Positions 1-6,446 of a DNA stretch of 23,636 nt are shown piece by piece. Both the position numbers and the translations under genes were made by a program. This DNA is from Streptosporangiaceae bacterium (GTDB lineage Bacteria; Actinomycetota; Actinomycetes; Streptosporangiales; Streptosporangiaceae): NCBI GenBank assembly GCA_030041195.1, contig JASHOI010000223.1:1-23636 (forward strand), in the 5' to 3' direction. Position 1 is the first letter of the stretch, and the number at the start of each line of letters is the position of its first letter. Below the pieces are notes generated by a model that ran no database searches, was not told the origin of the DNA, and worked only from the letters and a program-made list of their open reading frames with translations.

Positions 1-364
1 CGGCCACGGGGGGATCGGCAGGCACCGGCGCACCGCGCAACCGGGCGTCTGCGGCGGCCAGCGAGGCAGGCTCCCCGCCGCGGCCGTCCCGGCCGAGCAG
101 CAGGCGCTCGGCCAGCGTCACGTCGTGACACCGCCCCACCCGCACGCCTGCGCGCAGCAGCGCCGGGTAGAGGCCGGCGCCGCTCGGCCAGACCCAGCGC
201 ACGCTCCCGGCGCCGGAGCGCTCGTAGTCGGCAACGGTGCGGCAAAGATCGGTGGCCGTTACGCCACGCCCGGCCCTGCTGCCGTCGGCCGAAAGCTCGC
301 ACAGCAGGCCCCCACCCGGCTCCCCATTCCTCGTCATGGGTCCCGGCGCGACAGCTACCCGCAC
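1..364 (-). CDS. Bifunctional 3'-5' exonuclease/DNA polymerase (family A), N-terminal part, truncated by window edge
   Basis: The reading frame is open from a GTG at 362-364 to the left edge, giving about 121 residues of the N-terminus. The segment WVWPSGAGLYPALLRAGVRV followed by GRCHDVTLAERLLLG is what I recall from the actinobacterial 'bifunctional 3'-5' exonuclease/DNA polymerase' family, PolA-like proteins of about 550-600 residues. The exonuclease-like domain comes first and the polymerase domain would lie outside the window. I chose GTG because MRVAVAPG matches the family start; an ATG nine codons later (337) is the alternative. No Shine-Dalgarno sequence precedes the GTG. A weak TAnnnT-like CAATCT sits 6 nt upstream, so a leaderless mRNA is possible. 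The family role in replication or repair is not well defined. The recognition is by sequence memory, without an alignment. Confidence 0.8.
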   Translation of the reverse strand, partial: MRVAVAPGPMTRNGEPGGGLLCELSADGSRAGRGVTATDLCRTVADYERSGAGSVRWVWPSGAGLYPALLRAGVRVGRCHDVTLAERLLLGRDGRGGEPASLAAADARLRGAPVPADPPVA

Positions 365-464
365 ATTAGAAGATTGTGCGGCAGGGGTCTGACAAAACGC
401 CGCCTGTTGCCTGGGAGCCGACGAGCCCGGTTCCGCGCGCTACCGCGCCATATCGCGGTCTCGC

Positions 465-1154
465 TCACCCGGGCTGCGCGCCACCGGCACCGGATCCCTG
501 GCCGCCACCGAGTTGCGGCCGGTTCTGCTGTATCAGCGTCATATCGGCGATGCTGGTCGCGGTGGCGGTGCTGCCGCTGACCGTCGCCACCACCGAGGCC
601 TGGTTGCCGACCTTGACCGAGCCGATCCCGTCGCGCTGCGCGTCCACCATCGTGGAGCCCGTGACCACGTAGGTCTTCGTGAAGCCGTCCGAGCTCTTCA
701 GCGTGATCGACGTGCTGCTCACGGCCGTGACGTCTCCGTCCTGCACGTCGACGGTCTCGTAGCCGCCGCCGGACTTTGCGATCACGAACTGGCCGTGCAC
801 CATGCCGAACTCCAACGGGCCAAACCTGCGCCCGAAGTGGTGGAAGCTGCCGCGCGTTCCGGCCTTGCCCGGGGATGCAGAAGGAAGCGGGCTGGAGGTC
901 ACCGCGCTGGGCGTGGCGGCGGGCGGTCCCGAGTTGGTCGCGGCAAGGGCCGCGCCCGCGCCGCCGAGCAGCGCGGCCACCGCAACCCCCGCCAGGACGT
1001 AGGGGCGGCGCGACGGAGAGCGCAGGCTCATCGGGCCGATCGGCCGTGTCGGGTCCACCTGTCCCAGTTCGATGACGTCTTCCGGCTCTGCCGGATCGGG
1101 CCGGTCGGGCGGCATCCACCAAGCCAGGTCGTTGTCTGACGACTCGTCCGACAT
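465..1154 (-). CDS. Membrane-anchored or secreted protein with DUF5666-like domain
   Basis: The product is 229 residues. It has an acidic cytoplasmic N-terminus (about 1-50), one hydrophobic segment at about 52-72 (YVLAGVAVAALLGGAGAALA), a Ser/Pro/Thr-rich linker (about 73-100) and an extracytoplasmic beta-rich domain (about 120-208). That domain carries the pattern VDVQDGDVTAVSSTSITLKS followed by a thresholded SVKVGNQASVVATV stretch, as in the OB-like DUF5666 family. The C-terminus is Gly/Gln-rich. The start is ATG 1154, with AAGGAG at 1165-1170; in-frame codons further upstream (to 1241) lack an RBS and read into non-coding sequence. No enzymatic residues are apparent. The role is unknown, possibly an envelope protein. 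The topology (N-terminus in, domain out) is inferred from the basic residues SRR just before the hydrophobic segment. Confidence 0.75.
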   Translation of the reverse strand: MSDESSDNDLAWWMPPDRPDPAEPEDVIELGQVDPTRPIGPMSLRSPSRRPYVLAGVAVAALLGGAGAALAATNSGPPAATPSAVTSSPLPSASPGKAGTRGSFHHFGRRFGPLEFGMVHGQFVIAKSGGGYETVDVQDGDVTAVSSTSITLKSSDGFTKTYVVTGSTMVDAQRDGIGSVKVGNQASVVATVSGSTATATSIADMTLIQQNRPQLGGGQGSGAGGAQPG

Positions 1155-1300
1155 CGGGAGACGGCTCCTTCCGGGGGTGGGCCTGCACACTCCCAGCGGT
1201 AGCGTCGCGTGCATAGCTGAACGCACGCTGAATAGCAGCACAGACCGCGCTGCAACGTCCTCCCGCGAACGCGCGCCCTCCGCCAGCCCGCCCAGTTTCC

Positions 1301-1384
1301 GCCCCCGGCGGCCCGGTTCCCGCCCCCGGCGGCCCCGTTCCCGCCCCCGGCGGCCCCGTTCCCGCCCCCCGCGGCCTGATTTCC
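1301..1384. repeat. Four tandem copies of a 21-bp G/C-rich unit
   Basis: Units lie at 1301-1321, 1322-1342, 1343-1363 and 1364-1384. The two middle copies are identical (core gcccccggcggccccgttcc), the first differs by one base and the last is more diverged. On the minus strand the array reads as runs of 3-5 G separated by 1-5 nt, a canonical G-quadruplex pattern. It lies about 150-230 bp upstream of the start of the minus-strand gene at 1154. It does not look coding in any frame. Confidence 0.9.
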
Positions 1385-1439
1385 ATGATCTGGGTGGATT
1401 TCGACGTCATAGCGGTCGTTTTCCACCCAGATCATGGAA
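1381..1439. repeat. Long inverted repeat (18-bp perfect arms), REP/MITE-like palindromic element
   Basis: The arms are 1381-1398 (ttccatgatctgggtgga) and 1422-1439, its exact reverse complement. The 23-nt centre begins TTTCGAC and ends GTCGTTT, so after a TTT/TTT mismatch a further CGAC/GTCG pairing extends the hairpin around a 9-nt loop. It sits between two non-coding repeat arrays and is not followed by a T tract in either direction. It resembles a palindromic intergenic element more than a terminator, but genome-wide copy number cannot be seen from here. Confidence 0.85.
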
Positions 1440-1530
1440 CAGCCCCGCAGTCCCGGCGCCCCTGGCCGATCTGCTGGGGCTGCCGGGACTAGCGGGACTG
1501 GTGAGGCGAACGGGCGGTGGCGAACGCGGG

Positions 1531-1590
1531 TCAGCCGAGCGCGGGTCAGCCGAGAGCGGGTCAGCCGAGAGCGGGTCAGCCGAGCGCGGG
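1531..1590. repeat. Four tandem copies of a 15-bp unit overlapping a gene's stop codon
   Basis: The units tcagccgagcgcggg / tcagccgagagcggg occupy 1531-1545, 1546-1560, 1561-1575 and 1576-1590. Read on the minus strand each unit contains TGA in the same frame (15 is a multiple of 3). The gene ending at 1576 terminates in the first unit it meets, and three further in-frame stops follow. Confidence 0.9.
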
Positions 1591-2421
1591 GCGGTCCGGG
1601 CGGGCCGGCGGGCGCGGCACACGGCGGTGCGACGCCTCACCAGGAAGCTCGCCTGCGGCCCAGCCGGCCAGTTCGGCGGCCAGGTCAGCGAGGTCGGCGC
1701 GGTCCTTGCCCTCCTGCTTGCTGCTGGCTCCCTTTGCGGCTCCGCCCGAGCGCTTTTGCCTCGGCAGCGAGTGGCCGCCGGGCAGGCGCCGGGTCCAGCC
1801 CCCGGACGATTGGGCAGCCTGTGCGGCCTCGGTGGCCGGGTCCACGATCTGGGTTGTCTCATCGACTTCGCCCTCGGACGGCCCGGGCTCGTGGCGCGGC
1901 CGGAACGGGACGAGTCCTGGCTGCCCCTCGTCCGGCTCCTCCGGCTCGTCCTCGAGGACGTCGGCCCCGGCCAACGGATCCGGCTCGGCCATGCCGAGCA
2001 GGGCCGCCGCCGCCCGGGGATCGCGCGGACCGGGACGGCTGCCTGGCGGAACCGGCCCGCCCTGCATCTCGCGCGCCGCCGGGCCCGCGGGTGCCTGGGT
2101 GGGAACGTGAACGCCGCGGCCACGGTCCCTGGCGCCGACGTTGAGGTCCGGATGCACACCTTGCGACGTCATCGCCGCGTACACCGGTCCGGCACAGTCG
2201 TGCCGGTCGAGCAGCGCGGCGAGGTGCTCAGCCTCGGCGGCCGCTATTCCGAATACCACACGCGGCTGGCCCCACGGCTCCTCAAGCGAGTAGCCGACGT
2301 AACTGGAGACCGGCGGCAGCGGCTCTGTGCCCAGGCCGTGCATGGTGCGCCAGCGGTCCCAGGCCCGCTCTAGTTCCGTCGCAGCCCGCTGCGCACGCAA
2401 CATTAACTCTGGATCACGCAT
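1576..2421 (-). CDS. Conserved actinobacterial hypothetical protein
   Basis: The product is 281 residues and starts MRDPELMLRAQRAATELERA. The N-terminal ~100 residues, including WDRWRTMHGLGTEPLPPVSS and a VGYSLEEPWGQPRVVFGI stretch, look like a compact conserved domain that I recall in Streptomyces proteins near bldC. The central part (about 110-220) is Pro/Gly-rich and acidic and looks disordered. The C-terminus is basic and Ala-rich. There is no membrane segment. The start is ATG 2421 because a GGGGAG motif lies just upstream on the minus strand; the longer open frame to 2532 is Arg/Ala-rich with no RBS. The stop lies inside a 15-bp tandem repeat, so the C-terminal end has probably changed by repeat slippage. 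I cannot assign a function. Confidence 0.75.
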   Translation of the reverse strand: MRDPELMLRAQRAATELERAWDRWRTMHGLGTEPLPPVSSYVGYSLEEPWGQPRVVFGIAAAEAEHLAALLDRHDCAGPVYAAMTSQGVHPDLNVGARDRGRGVHVPTQAPAGPAAREMQGGPVPPGSRPGPRDPRAAAALLGMAEPDPLAGADVLEDEPEEPDEGQPGLVPFRPRHEPGPSEGEVDETTQIVDPATEAAQAAQSSGGWTRRLPGGHSLPRQKRSGGAAKGASSKQEGKDRADLADLAAELAGWAAGELPGEASHRRVPRPPARPDRPALG

Positions 2422-2979
2422 GGTGATCACTCCCCTCGAAGCGACGGCACGCCCCGCCATTTGGCGGGCCCCCCGAGCCCGCACACCTCGCTGACGCACG
2501 GCACGCGAGCCACGTGCAGCGTGCGATTGCATGGTGCGGATGCCTGTCCGCCACCGCCGGTTCCCCTCGCCGACGGTGGCAGCGACCAGTATGGCGGAGG
2601 GCCTGCCGCGGGAAGAGTGATTACGAAAAGTTGAATGCTGATTACTTAGAGTGACCAGCGGAGCGATCAGCCGTTGCCGGCGGGGCTACGGGGATGCGGA
2701 GTTCCTGCGCTGCCGACGCCAGGACGCCCGCCATCTGCGCTCTTACGGCGCTGTAACGCCCTGAGGGCACTAACCCTGGGAGGCCGGATCGACCCCGGCT
2801 CTGTCCGCCAGACATCACGCTCCGCGAATGCCTGGTTCGGACTACGCCCCGTGATGCGGCGATCCCCACCGCCGGGGCCGACCCCCCCTTGTTCCTGCTT
2901 TCCGCTTGGCCGCCTCGATGCGCACGTAACCGTACGCAAGCTTCCCTGGCTGGGACACCACCAGGTCCGCGGCCAGGCG
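2422..2979. other. 558-bp stretch without a convincing gene
   Basis: Open frames on both strands here (for example 2642-3094 minus, 2674-3075 plus) are Arg/Ser/Pro-rich, lack RBSs and match no family I recognise. A conspicuous AT-rich island lies at about 2616-2650. Next to the end of bldC, an in-frame stretch of about 30 codons with high GC at third positions continues past the stop (2979 down to about 2890). The rest may hold promoters or untranslated RNA for the flanking minus-strand genes; I see no recognisable RNA gene. Confidence 0.6.
2618..2645. promoter_or_regulatory. AT-rich direct repeat TGATTAC x2, possible regulator site
   Basis: TGATTAC occurs at 2618-2624 and 2639-2645, 21 bp apart (two helical turns), inside an AT-rich island unusual for this sequence. 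It lies about 200 bp upstream of the minus-strand gene starting at 2421 and downstream of bldC. BldC is known to bind AT-rich direct repeats head to tail, so a BldC site is one possibility. That assignment is inference. Confidence 0.3.
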
Positions 2980-3183
2980 CTACTCCGAACGCTGCTGCGG
3001 GATCCCCGCGAGCAATGCGCGAACTTCTGTCTCCCGGTACCGACGGTGACCACCGAGCGTACGTATGGAAGTTAGCTTCCCGGCCTTGGCCCACCGTGTG
3101 ACGGTCTTCGGGTCAACCCGGAACATGGTCGCTACCTCTGCTGGGGTCAGCAGAGGCTCGGCCTCTGGTGTGCGTGCAGACAT
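2980..3183 (-). CDS. bldC: Developmental regulator BldC, MerR-like DNA-binding protein
   Basis: The product is 67 residues, one winged helix-turn-helix of the MerR type and nothing else: LLTPAEVATMFRVDPKTVTR, then WAKAGKLTSIRTLGGHRRYR and a short C-terminal helix with ETEVRALLAG. Length and sequence match Streptomyces BldC, which lacks the MerR effector domain and binds DNA direct repeats cooperatively to hold back the switch from vegetative growth to development. ATG 3183 is preceded by AGGAGGAG (3195-3202). The gene is monocistronic in appearance: about 260 bp separate it from the upstream gene and more than 500 bp from the next one downstream. The upstream region holds a palindrome (3270-3291) and a possible -10 box. 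Confidence 0.97.
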   Translation of the reverse strand: MSARTPEAEPLLTPAEVATMFRVDPKTVTRWAKAGKLTSIRTLGGHRRYRETEVRALLAGIPQQRSE

Positions 3184-3216
3184 ATTGACGGCCTCTCCTC
3201 CTGGACCGGTACTACG

Positions 3217-3222
3217 ATCCTA
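3217..3222 (-). promoter_or_regulatory. Putative -10 box of the bldC promoter
   Basis: On the minus strand TAGGAT (3217-3222) matches the actinobacterial TAnnnT -10 pattern and lies 33 bp upstream of the bldC start, leaving room for the RBS. No good -35 is seen at 17-18 bp, so an activator or another sigma factor may be involved. Confidence 0.35.
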
Positions 3223-3269
3223 CGTTTAATTGTGCTTGGCTCCACTGAGGAGCCTGCCGTGGATGTCCC

Positions 3270-3291
3270 ATATGGTCTACTCAGACCATAT
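3270..3291. promoter_or_regulatory. 22-bp palindrome upstream of bldC, operator-like
   Basis: The 9-bp arms atatggtct (3270-3278) and agaccatat (3283-3291) are perfect inverted repeats around a 4-bp centre. The half-sites TGGTCT/AGACCA resemble GntR/HutC-subfamily operators, although those usually have little or no central gap. The palindrome is about 50 bp upstream of the putative bldC -10 box, a position that suits a regulator of bldC. Confidence 0.45.
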
Positions 3292-3373
3292 TGCCATCAC
3301 CAGCGGTGACAAGTCGACCACCAGGAGCAAAAGATTCTCCACGAGTCGCCCCGTTGCTCCATTGATCCGAGTC

Positions 3374-3403
3374 ACGCTGCGTGATTCTAGCGACACGCAG
3401 CGT
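3374..3403 (-). terminator. Candidate hairpin terminator downstream of the 3443-4384 gene
   Basis: A 10-bp perfect stem, acgctgcgtg (3374-3383) and cacgcagcgt (3394-3403), surrounds a 10-nt loop. It begins 39 nt beyond the stop of the minus-strand gene ending at 3443. There is no T tract, which is common for actinobacterial terminators. It could instead be a regulator-binding site. Confidence 0.45.
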
Positions 3404-3442
3404 CGCAACGGGCAGATTCGGAAAAGTCATCCCCCCCTCCCC

Positions 3443-4384
3443 TCAGCTTCCTAGCTCGACTGCCTCCAGATCCCGCCACCTGGCCCGAAGCCGCTGGTAC
3501 ATGGCGGCTGCGAGTTCATACTCCCTGCTTGCCAGGGCGCTGATGGCGGCGGATACCTCAGCCACCGACTGGTCCGCGCGGAGCGCGTCGTCATCGAGCA
3601 GCTGAACCAACCCCCCATAGTCAAGTTCCACCAGGGAATGCGGATGGAACTCCTCCAGCCACCGCCCGATCTCCTCGAGCGCGACGCTGGCCCGCATCAG
3701 GTCGGCCGCGGCGGGCGCACCGTGATCTGGCTCTTCGCCCGGAATCCGCGGTCCCTGCGCAGTGCCCGGAACGCGCCGGACCGTGGCGAGTGCCCGCGCC
3801 ACCCGCCTGCGCGCCTGGGCCATCGTCGTCGCGTAGATGAGCGTCCGGGTAGCCGCCGCCGTCGCCGGGCGGCTGGTCTCCCGCTCACCGGACGTGCCCA
3901 GCACCAGCCAGCGTTCGGTCGGCGCGAAGGGAATGAACCAGGTTGGCGGCACGGACCAGGTGCTGCTCTGGATGTAGACCCGCGACGCCATCCCCTTCCT
4001 TTCCCACTTGGCGAAGTCCTCAGCGGCCCGGGCGGCCTGGCCGGGCGCGAACGCGTCGGCGAGTGGTGACCGCGCCGTTGCCCGGAGCCTGCCGAGGGCC
4101 AGCCAGGACCGGAGCCTCGTCTGCCAAGGGCATATGTAGGTTGTACCGTCTGCCCACCGCACGTACGCGTGATCACTCTCCCGTGCAGGTGCAACGATCG
4201 GTGGCAGCGCGATAATCCTGCGCAGCGCTTCTTCACGCTCGGCTTCGAGCGCGTCCGCCCTGCGCGGCCTGTCCGCAGATGCGGCATATGCCTCCCAGCG
4301 GGCCCGCTCAGTCCGCCCAAAGGCAGATAGCGGTTCATACACCCGCAGAAAGGCAGCGCACGGCAGCATGATCAATCGTGACAT
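3443..4384 (-). CDS. Conserved actinobacterial hypothetical protein (bldC-vdh interval)
   Basis: The product is 313 residues, starting MSRLIMLPCAAFLRVYEPLS. I recall similar uncharacterised proteins in Streptomyces between bldC and the valine dehydrogenase gene. Visible features are a conserved hydrophobic N-terminus, Trp/Tyr-rich central strands (YVRWADGTTYICPWQTRLRS and STWSVPPTWFIPFAPTERWL), Arg-rich helices (about 185-210), and a helical C-terminus with the acidic stretch LVELDYGGLVQLLDDDALRA. There is no clear transmembrane segment or catalytic motif. I chose ATG 4384 because GAGGGG lies just upstream; the in-frame TTG at 4399 falls beside that RBS. It is transcribed divergently from the amino-acid dehydrogenase, with 146 bp between the starts. 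No function can be assigned. Confidence 0.75.
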   Translation of the reverse strand: MSRLIMLPCAAFLRVYEPLSAFGRTERARWEAYAASADRPRRADALEAEREEALRRIIALPPIVAPARESDHAYVRWADGTTYICPWQTRLRSWLALGRLRATARSPLADAFAPGQAARAAEDFAKWERKGMASRVYIQSSTWSVPPTWFIPFAPTERWLVLGTSGERETSRPATAAATRTLIYATTMAQARRRVARALATVRRVPGTAQGPRIPGEEPDHGAPAAADLMRASVALEEIGRWLEEFHPHSLVELDYGGLVQLLDDDALRADQSVAEVSAAISALASREYELAAAMYQRLRARWRDLEAVELGS

Positions 4385-4530
4385 ACCGGGGCCCCTCAAC
4401 AGAAGTCCCTGGCCGGATGAGATTGCAGTGAGCTCCTCCCAGCGGCTTCGGGCCTGACGTCTTCGGCATACCCTTGATCCCCGAGATCCCGCGTCAATGG
4501 CGACAGCGGGCCGACCCAGGAGTCACCGTC

Positions 4531-5643
4531 GTGACCAAAGTATTCGACAGTTCGGGCAGTCCAAACTCTGATGGCGGCGTCGGTGTGCCGCGCGGGCACG
4601 AGCAGGTCGTGTTCTGCCACGACGCGCCGACCGGGCTGCGCGCGATCATCGCCATTTACTCGACGGCCCTCGGGCCGTCGCTGGGCGGGACACGCTTCTA
4701 CCCGTATCCGAGCGAGGATGCTGCCCTCGCCGATGTGCTGAACCTGGCGCGGGCGATGGCCTACAAGAACGCCATGGCCGGGCTCGATCACGGCGGCGGC
4801 AAGGCCGTCATCATCGGCGACCCGCAGCACCTGAAGTCCGAGGCGCTGCTGCGCGCGTACGGCAGGTTCGTTGAGTCGCTGAACGGCAGGTACGTGACAG
4901 CGTGCGACGTCGGAACCTACAGCGAGGACATGGACGTGGTGGCCAGGGAGTGCCGGCACGTGACCGGCCGCACCGTCGCGAACGGCGGCGCGGGCGATTC
5001 CTCGGTGCTGACCGCGTTCGGCGTCTTCCAGGGCATGCGCGCGGCCGCGGAGCACGTCTGGGGCAGCAGCAGCCTGAACGGCCGGACGGTCGGCGTGGAG
5101 GGCGTCGGGAAGGTCGGGCACCGCCTCGTCGACCACCTCGTCGAGGCCGGGGCCCAGGTGGCGATCTGCGACGTGGACGCCGGGGCCGTGGACCGGGTTC
5201 GGGCCAAGCATCCCGCGGTCAAGGTGGCGGCCGATCGCGACAGCCTGCTCGCCGGTGACATCGACGTCTTCTCGCCGTGCGCGCTCGGCGGCGCGATCAA
5301 CGACGGCAACCTGGCCCTGCTGAACGCCAGGATTATCTGCGGTGGCGCCAACAATCAGCTCGCTCATACCGGTATCGAGAAGCTGCTGGCCGACCGCCAT
5401 GTCGTCTACGCACCCGACTACGTGGTGAATTCCGGCGGGGTGATCCAGGTCGCGGACGAGCTGGCCGGCTTCAACTTCGAGCGGGCCAAGGCGAAGGCGG
5501 CGAAGATCTTCGACACCACGAAGAAGATCCTGGTGATGGCCGACGAAGAGGACGTGCCGCCCGTTGTCGCGGCCGACCGGCTGGCGGAGCGCCGGATGTC
5601 CGAGGTAGGCCGTTTGCGTGGCATCTGGCTCGGCGGTTCGTGA
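4531..5643 (+). CDS. vdh: Valine/leucine (Glu/Leu/Phe/Val family) dehydrogenase, NAD+-dependent
   Basis: The product is 370 residues. It oxidatively deaminates a branched-chain L-amino acid to its 2-oxoacid plus ammonia, and sequence and neighbourhood match Streptomyces valine dehydrogenase. The N-terminal substrate domain has [20 protein letters not shown] and the lysine pair K79 (YKNAMAG) and K91 ([10 protein letters not shown]), spaced 12 apart as in leucine dehydrogenase (K68/K80). The Rossmann NAD domain follows with [16 protein letters not shown] and the acidic strand-end CDVD. GTG 4531 was chosen because AGGAG (4518-4522) is 8 nt upstream; an ATG at 4474 would add 19 residues that do not look conserved. 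Discriminating valine from leucine or phenylalanine by sequence alone is uncertain. The 2-oxoacid dehydrogenase operon at 14742 could use its product. Confidence 0.92.
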   Translation: MTKVFDSSGSPNSDGGVGVPRGHEQVVFCHDAPTGLRAIIAIYSTALGPSLGGTRFYPYPSEDAALADVLNLARAMAYKNAMAGLDHGGGKAVIIGDPQHLKSEALLRAYGRFVESLNGRYVTACDVGTYSEDMDVVARECRHVTGRTVANGGAGDSSVLTAFGVFQGMRAAAEHVWGSSSLNGRTVGVEGVGKVGHRLVDHLVEAGAQVAICDVDAGAVDRVRAKHPAVKVAADRDSLLAGDIDVFSPCALGGAINDGNLALLNARIICGGANNQLAHTGIEKLLADRHVVYAPDYVVNSGGVIQVADELAGFNFERAKAKAAKIFDTTKKILVMADEEDVPPVVAADRLAERRMSEVGRLRGIWLGGS

Positions 5644-5930
5644 CGATGTGGCGGGGCGCGTCGGCACGAGGTCCCGGACAGCCGATTCCCCAGCCCACAC
5701 CGATAACTGACCACGGCCCGTCCGCAATGGCCGGAGGCGCCAACCGCCCAAACCAGGTACCGTTGTCTGTGCACGGAAGAACCAGCGCGCTGTGCTCCCG
5801 GCGGTGGGGAGACTGCGGGTTGTTCAGCTGTGCGAGAAAGCCCGCAAGCGTCAGCGCGCTGAGGGCAAACGTTCAGTGCGGTGACAAGGGGCCCTGACCG
5901 GGTTCCCGTACGTTCGAGGGGGTCGAGCCA

Positions 5931-6335
5931 ATGGGGCGCGGCCGAGCCAAGGCCAAGCAGGTGAAGGTTGCCCGCCAGCTCAAGTACAGCGGCGGAGGCA
6001 TGGATCTTGACCAGCTGCGGGCTGAGTTTGGTGTCGGCACGGAACAGCAGGATTCGGACGATCATGCTGCCTACGCGGACTTCGCGAACCGCTACTCCGT
6101 GGACGACGAGGACGATGAGGACGACGACGAGGACGACTACGCCGTAGACGATGACGAGGACGACTACGGCATAGACGACCTTGACGACGACGACCTGGAC
6201 GACGACGACCTCGACGAGGACCTCGACGACGAGGACGACGACGACGAGGATGATCTCGACGACGAGGACGACCTCGATGAGGACCTCGACGACGAGGACG
6301 CTCCGGCCCGGGGGTTTCGGCGCGTAGGCGGCTGA
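5931..6335 (+). CDS. DUF3073 protein with long acidic tail
   Basis: The product is 134 residues. The N-terminal part, MGRGRAKAKQVKVARQLKYS then a Gly cluster and MDLDQLRAEFGV, is the characteristic basic start of the actinobacterial DUF3073 family. Residues about 58-123 are almost pure Asp/Glu with a few Tyr, Leu, Val and Ile, followed by the tail APARGFRRVGG. Family members usually have a much shorter acidic end (my recollection is roughly 60-100 residues in total). The tail is encoded mostly by GAC/GAG/GAT repeats at 6102-6299, so slippage could have lengthened it. The start is ATG 5931 with GAGGGGG upstream. It is convergent with purM. The function is unknown; the basic head plus polyacidic tail would suit nucleic-acid or basic-protein binding, but that is inference. 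Confidence 0.9.
   Translation: MGRGRAKAKQVKVARQLKYSGGGMDLDQLRAEFGVGTEQQDSDDHAAYADFANRYSVDDEDDEDDDEDDYAVDDDEDDYGIDDLDDDDLDDDDLDEDLDDEDDDDEDDLDDEDDLDEDLDDEDAPARGFRRVGG
6102..6299 (+). repeat. Low-complexity GAC/GAG-rich coding tract
   Basis: About 200 bp of imperfect gac/gag/gat triplets encode the acidic tail of the DUF3073 protein. Short phrases such as gacctcgacgacgaggac recur several times. On the opposite strand it reads as a false Ser/Arg- or Val-rich frame. Confidence 0.85.
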
Positions 6336-6418
6336 GCCGGCCCTAACGGCCGTCCTCGGCGGGCGCATCCGGCCATTTCGCCGGTCGCGTTTGTCCGCGT
6401 TGCACGGTGCCGCCAGAC

Positions 6419-6446
6419 GGGAGGGGTCAGGCGGGAGGGGTCAGGC
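6419..6446. repeat. 14-bp tandem duplication over the purM stop codon
   Basis: gggaggggtcaggc occurs at 6419-6432 and again at 6433-6446. The second copy contains the TCA (6441-6443) that is the purM TGA stop on the minus strand. The motif resembles the 15-bp array at 1531-1590 (both contain gggtcag). Confidence 0.85.

Noticed and set aside
355..1410. 351-codon minus-strand frame through the repeat region and the DUF5666-like gene
   Set aside because: Its Gly/Thr repeats come from translating the 21-bp array and the remainder is out of frame with the better gene at 465-1154.
1301..1590. Tandem repeats as a CRISPR array
   Set aside because: The units are contiguous without unique spacers, and no cas gene is present.
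2642..3094. Possible small gene downstream of and overlapping bldC
   Set aside because: Composition is Arg/Ser/Gly-rich, there is no RBS, and third-position GC is mixed.
4396..5751. 451-codon minus-strand frame opposite the amino-acid dehydrogenase
   Set aside because: The plus-strand frame is a clear enzyme with conserved motifs; this is its antisense image.
5644..5930. Two copies of the 10-bp palindrome cagcgcgctg (5783-5792, 5852-5861) in the gap before the DUF3073 gene
   Set aside because: Short G/C palindromes are frequent by chance at this base composition, and no promoter context supports a regulatory role.
6338..6352. cggcc/ggccg hairpin between the DUF3073 gene and purM as a bidirectional terminator
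   Set aside because: The stem is only 5 bp and lacks a T tract; too weak to call.
5418..6368. Minus-strand frame with long Val/Leu/Ile runs that looks like membrane helices
   Set aside because: It is the antisense reading of the GAC/GAG tract of the DUF3073 gene.
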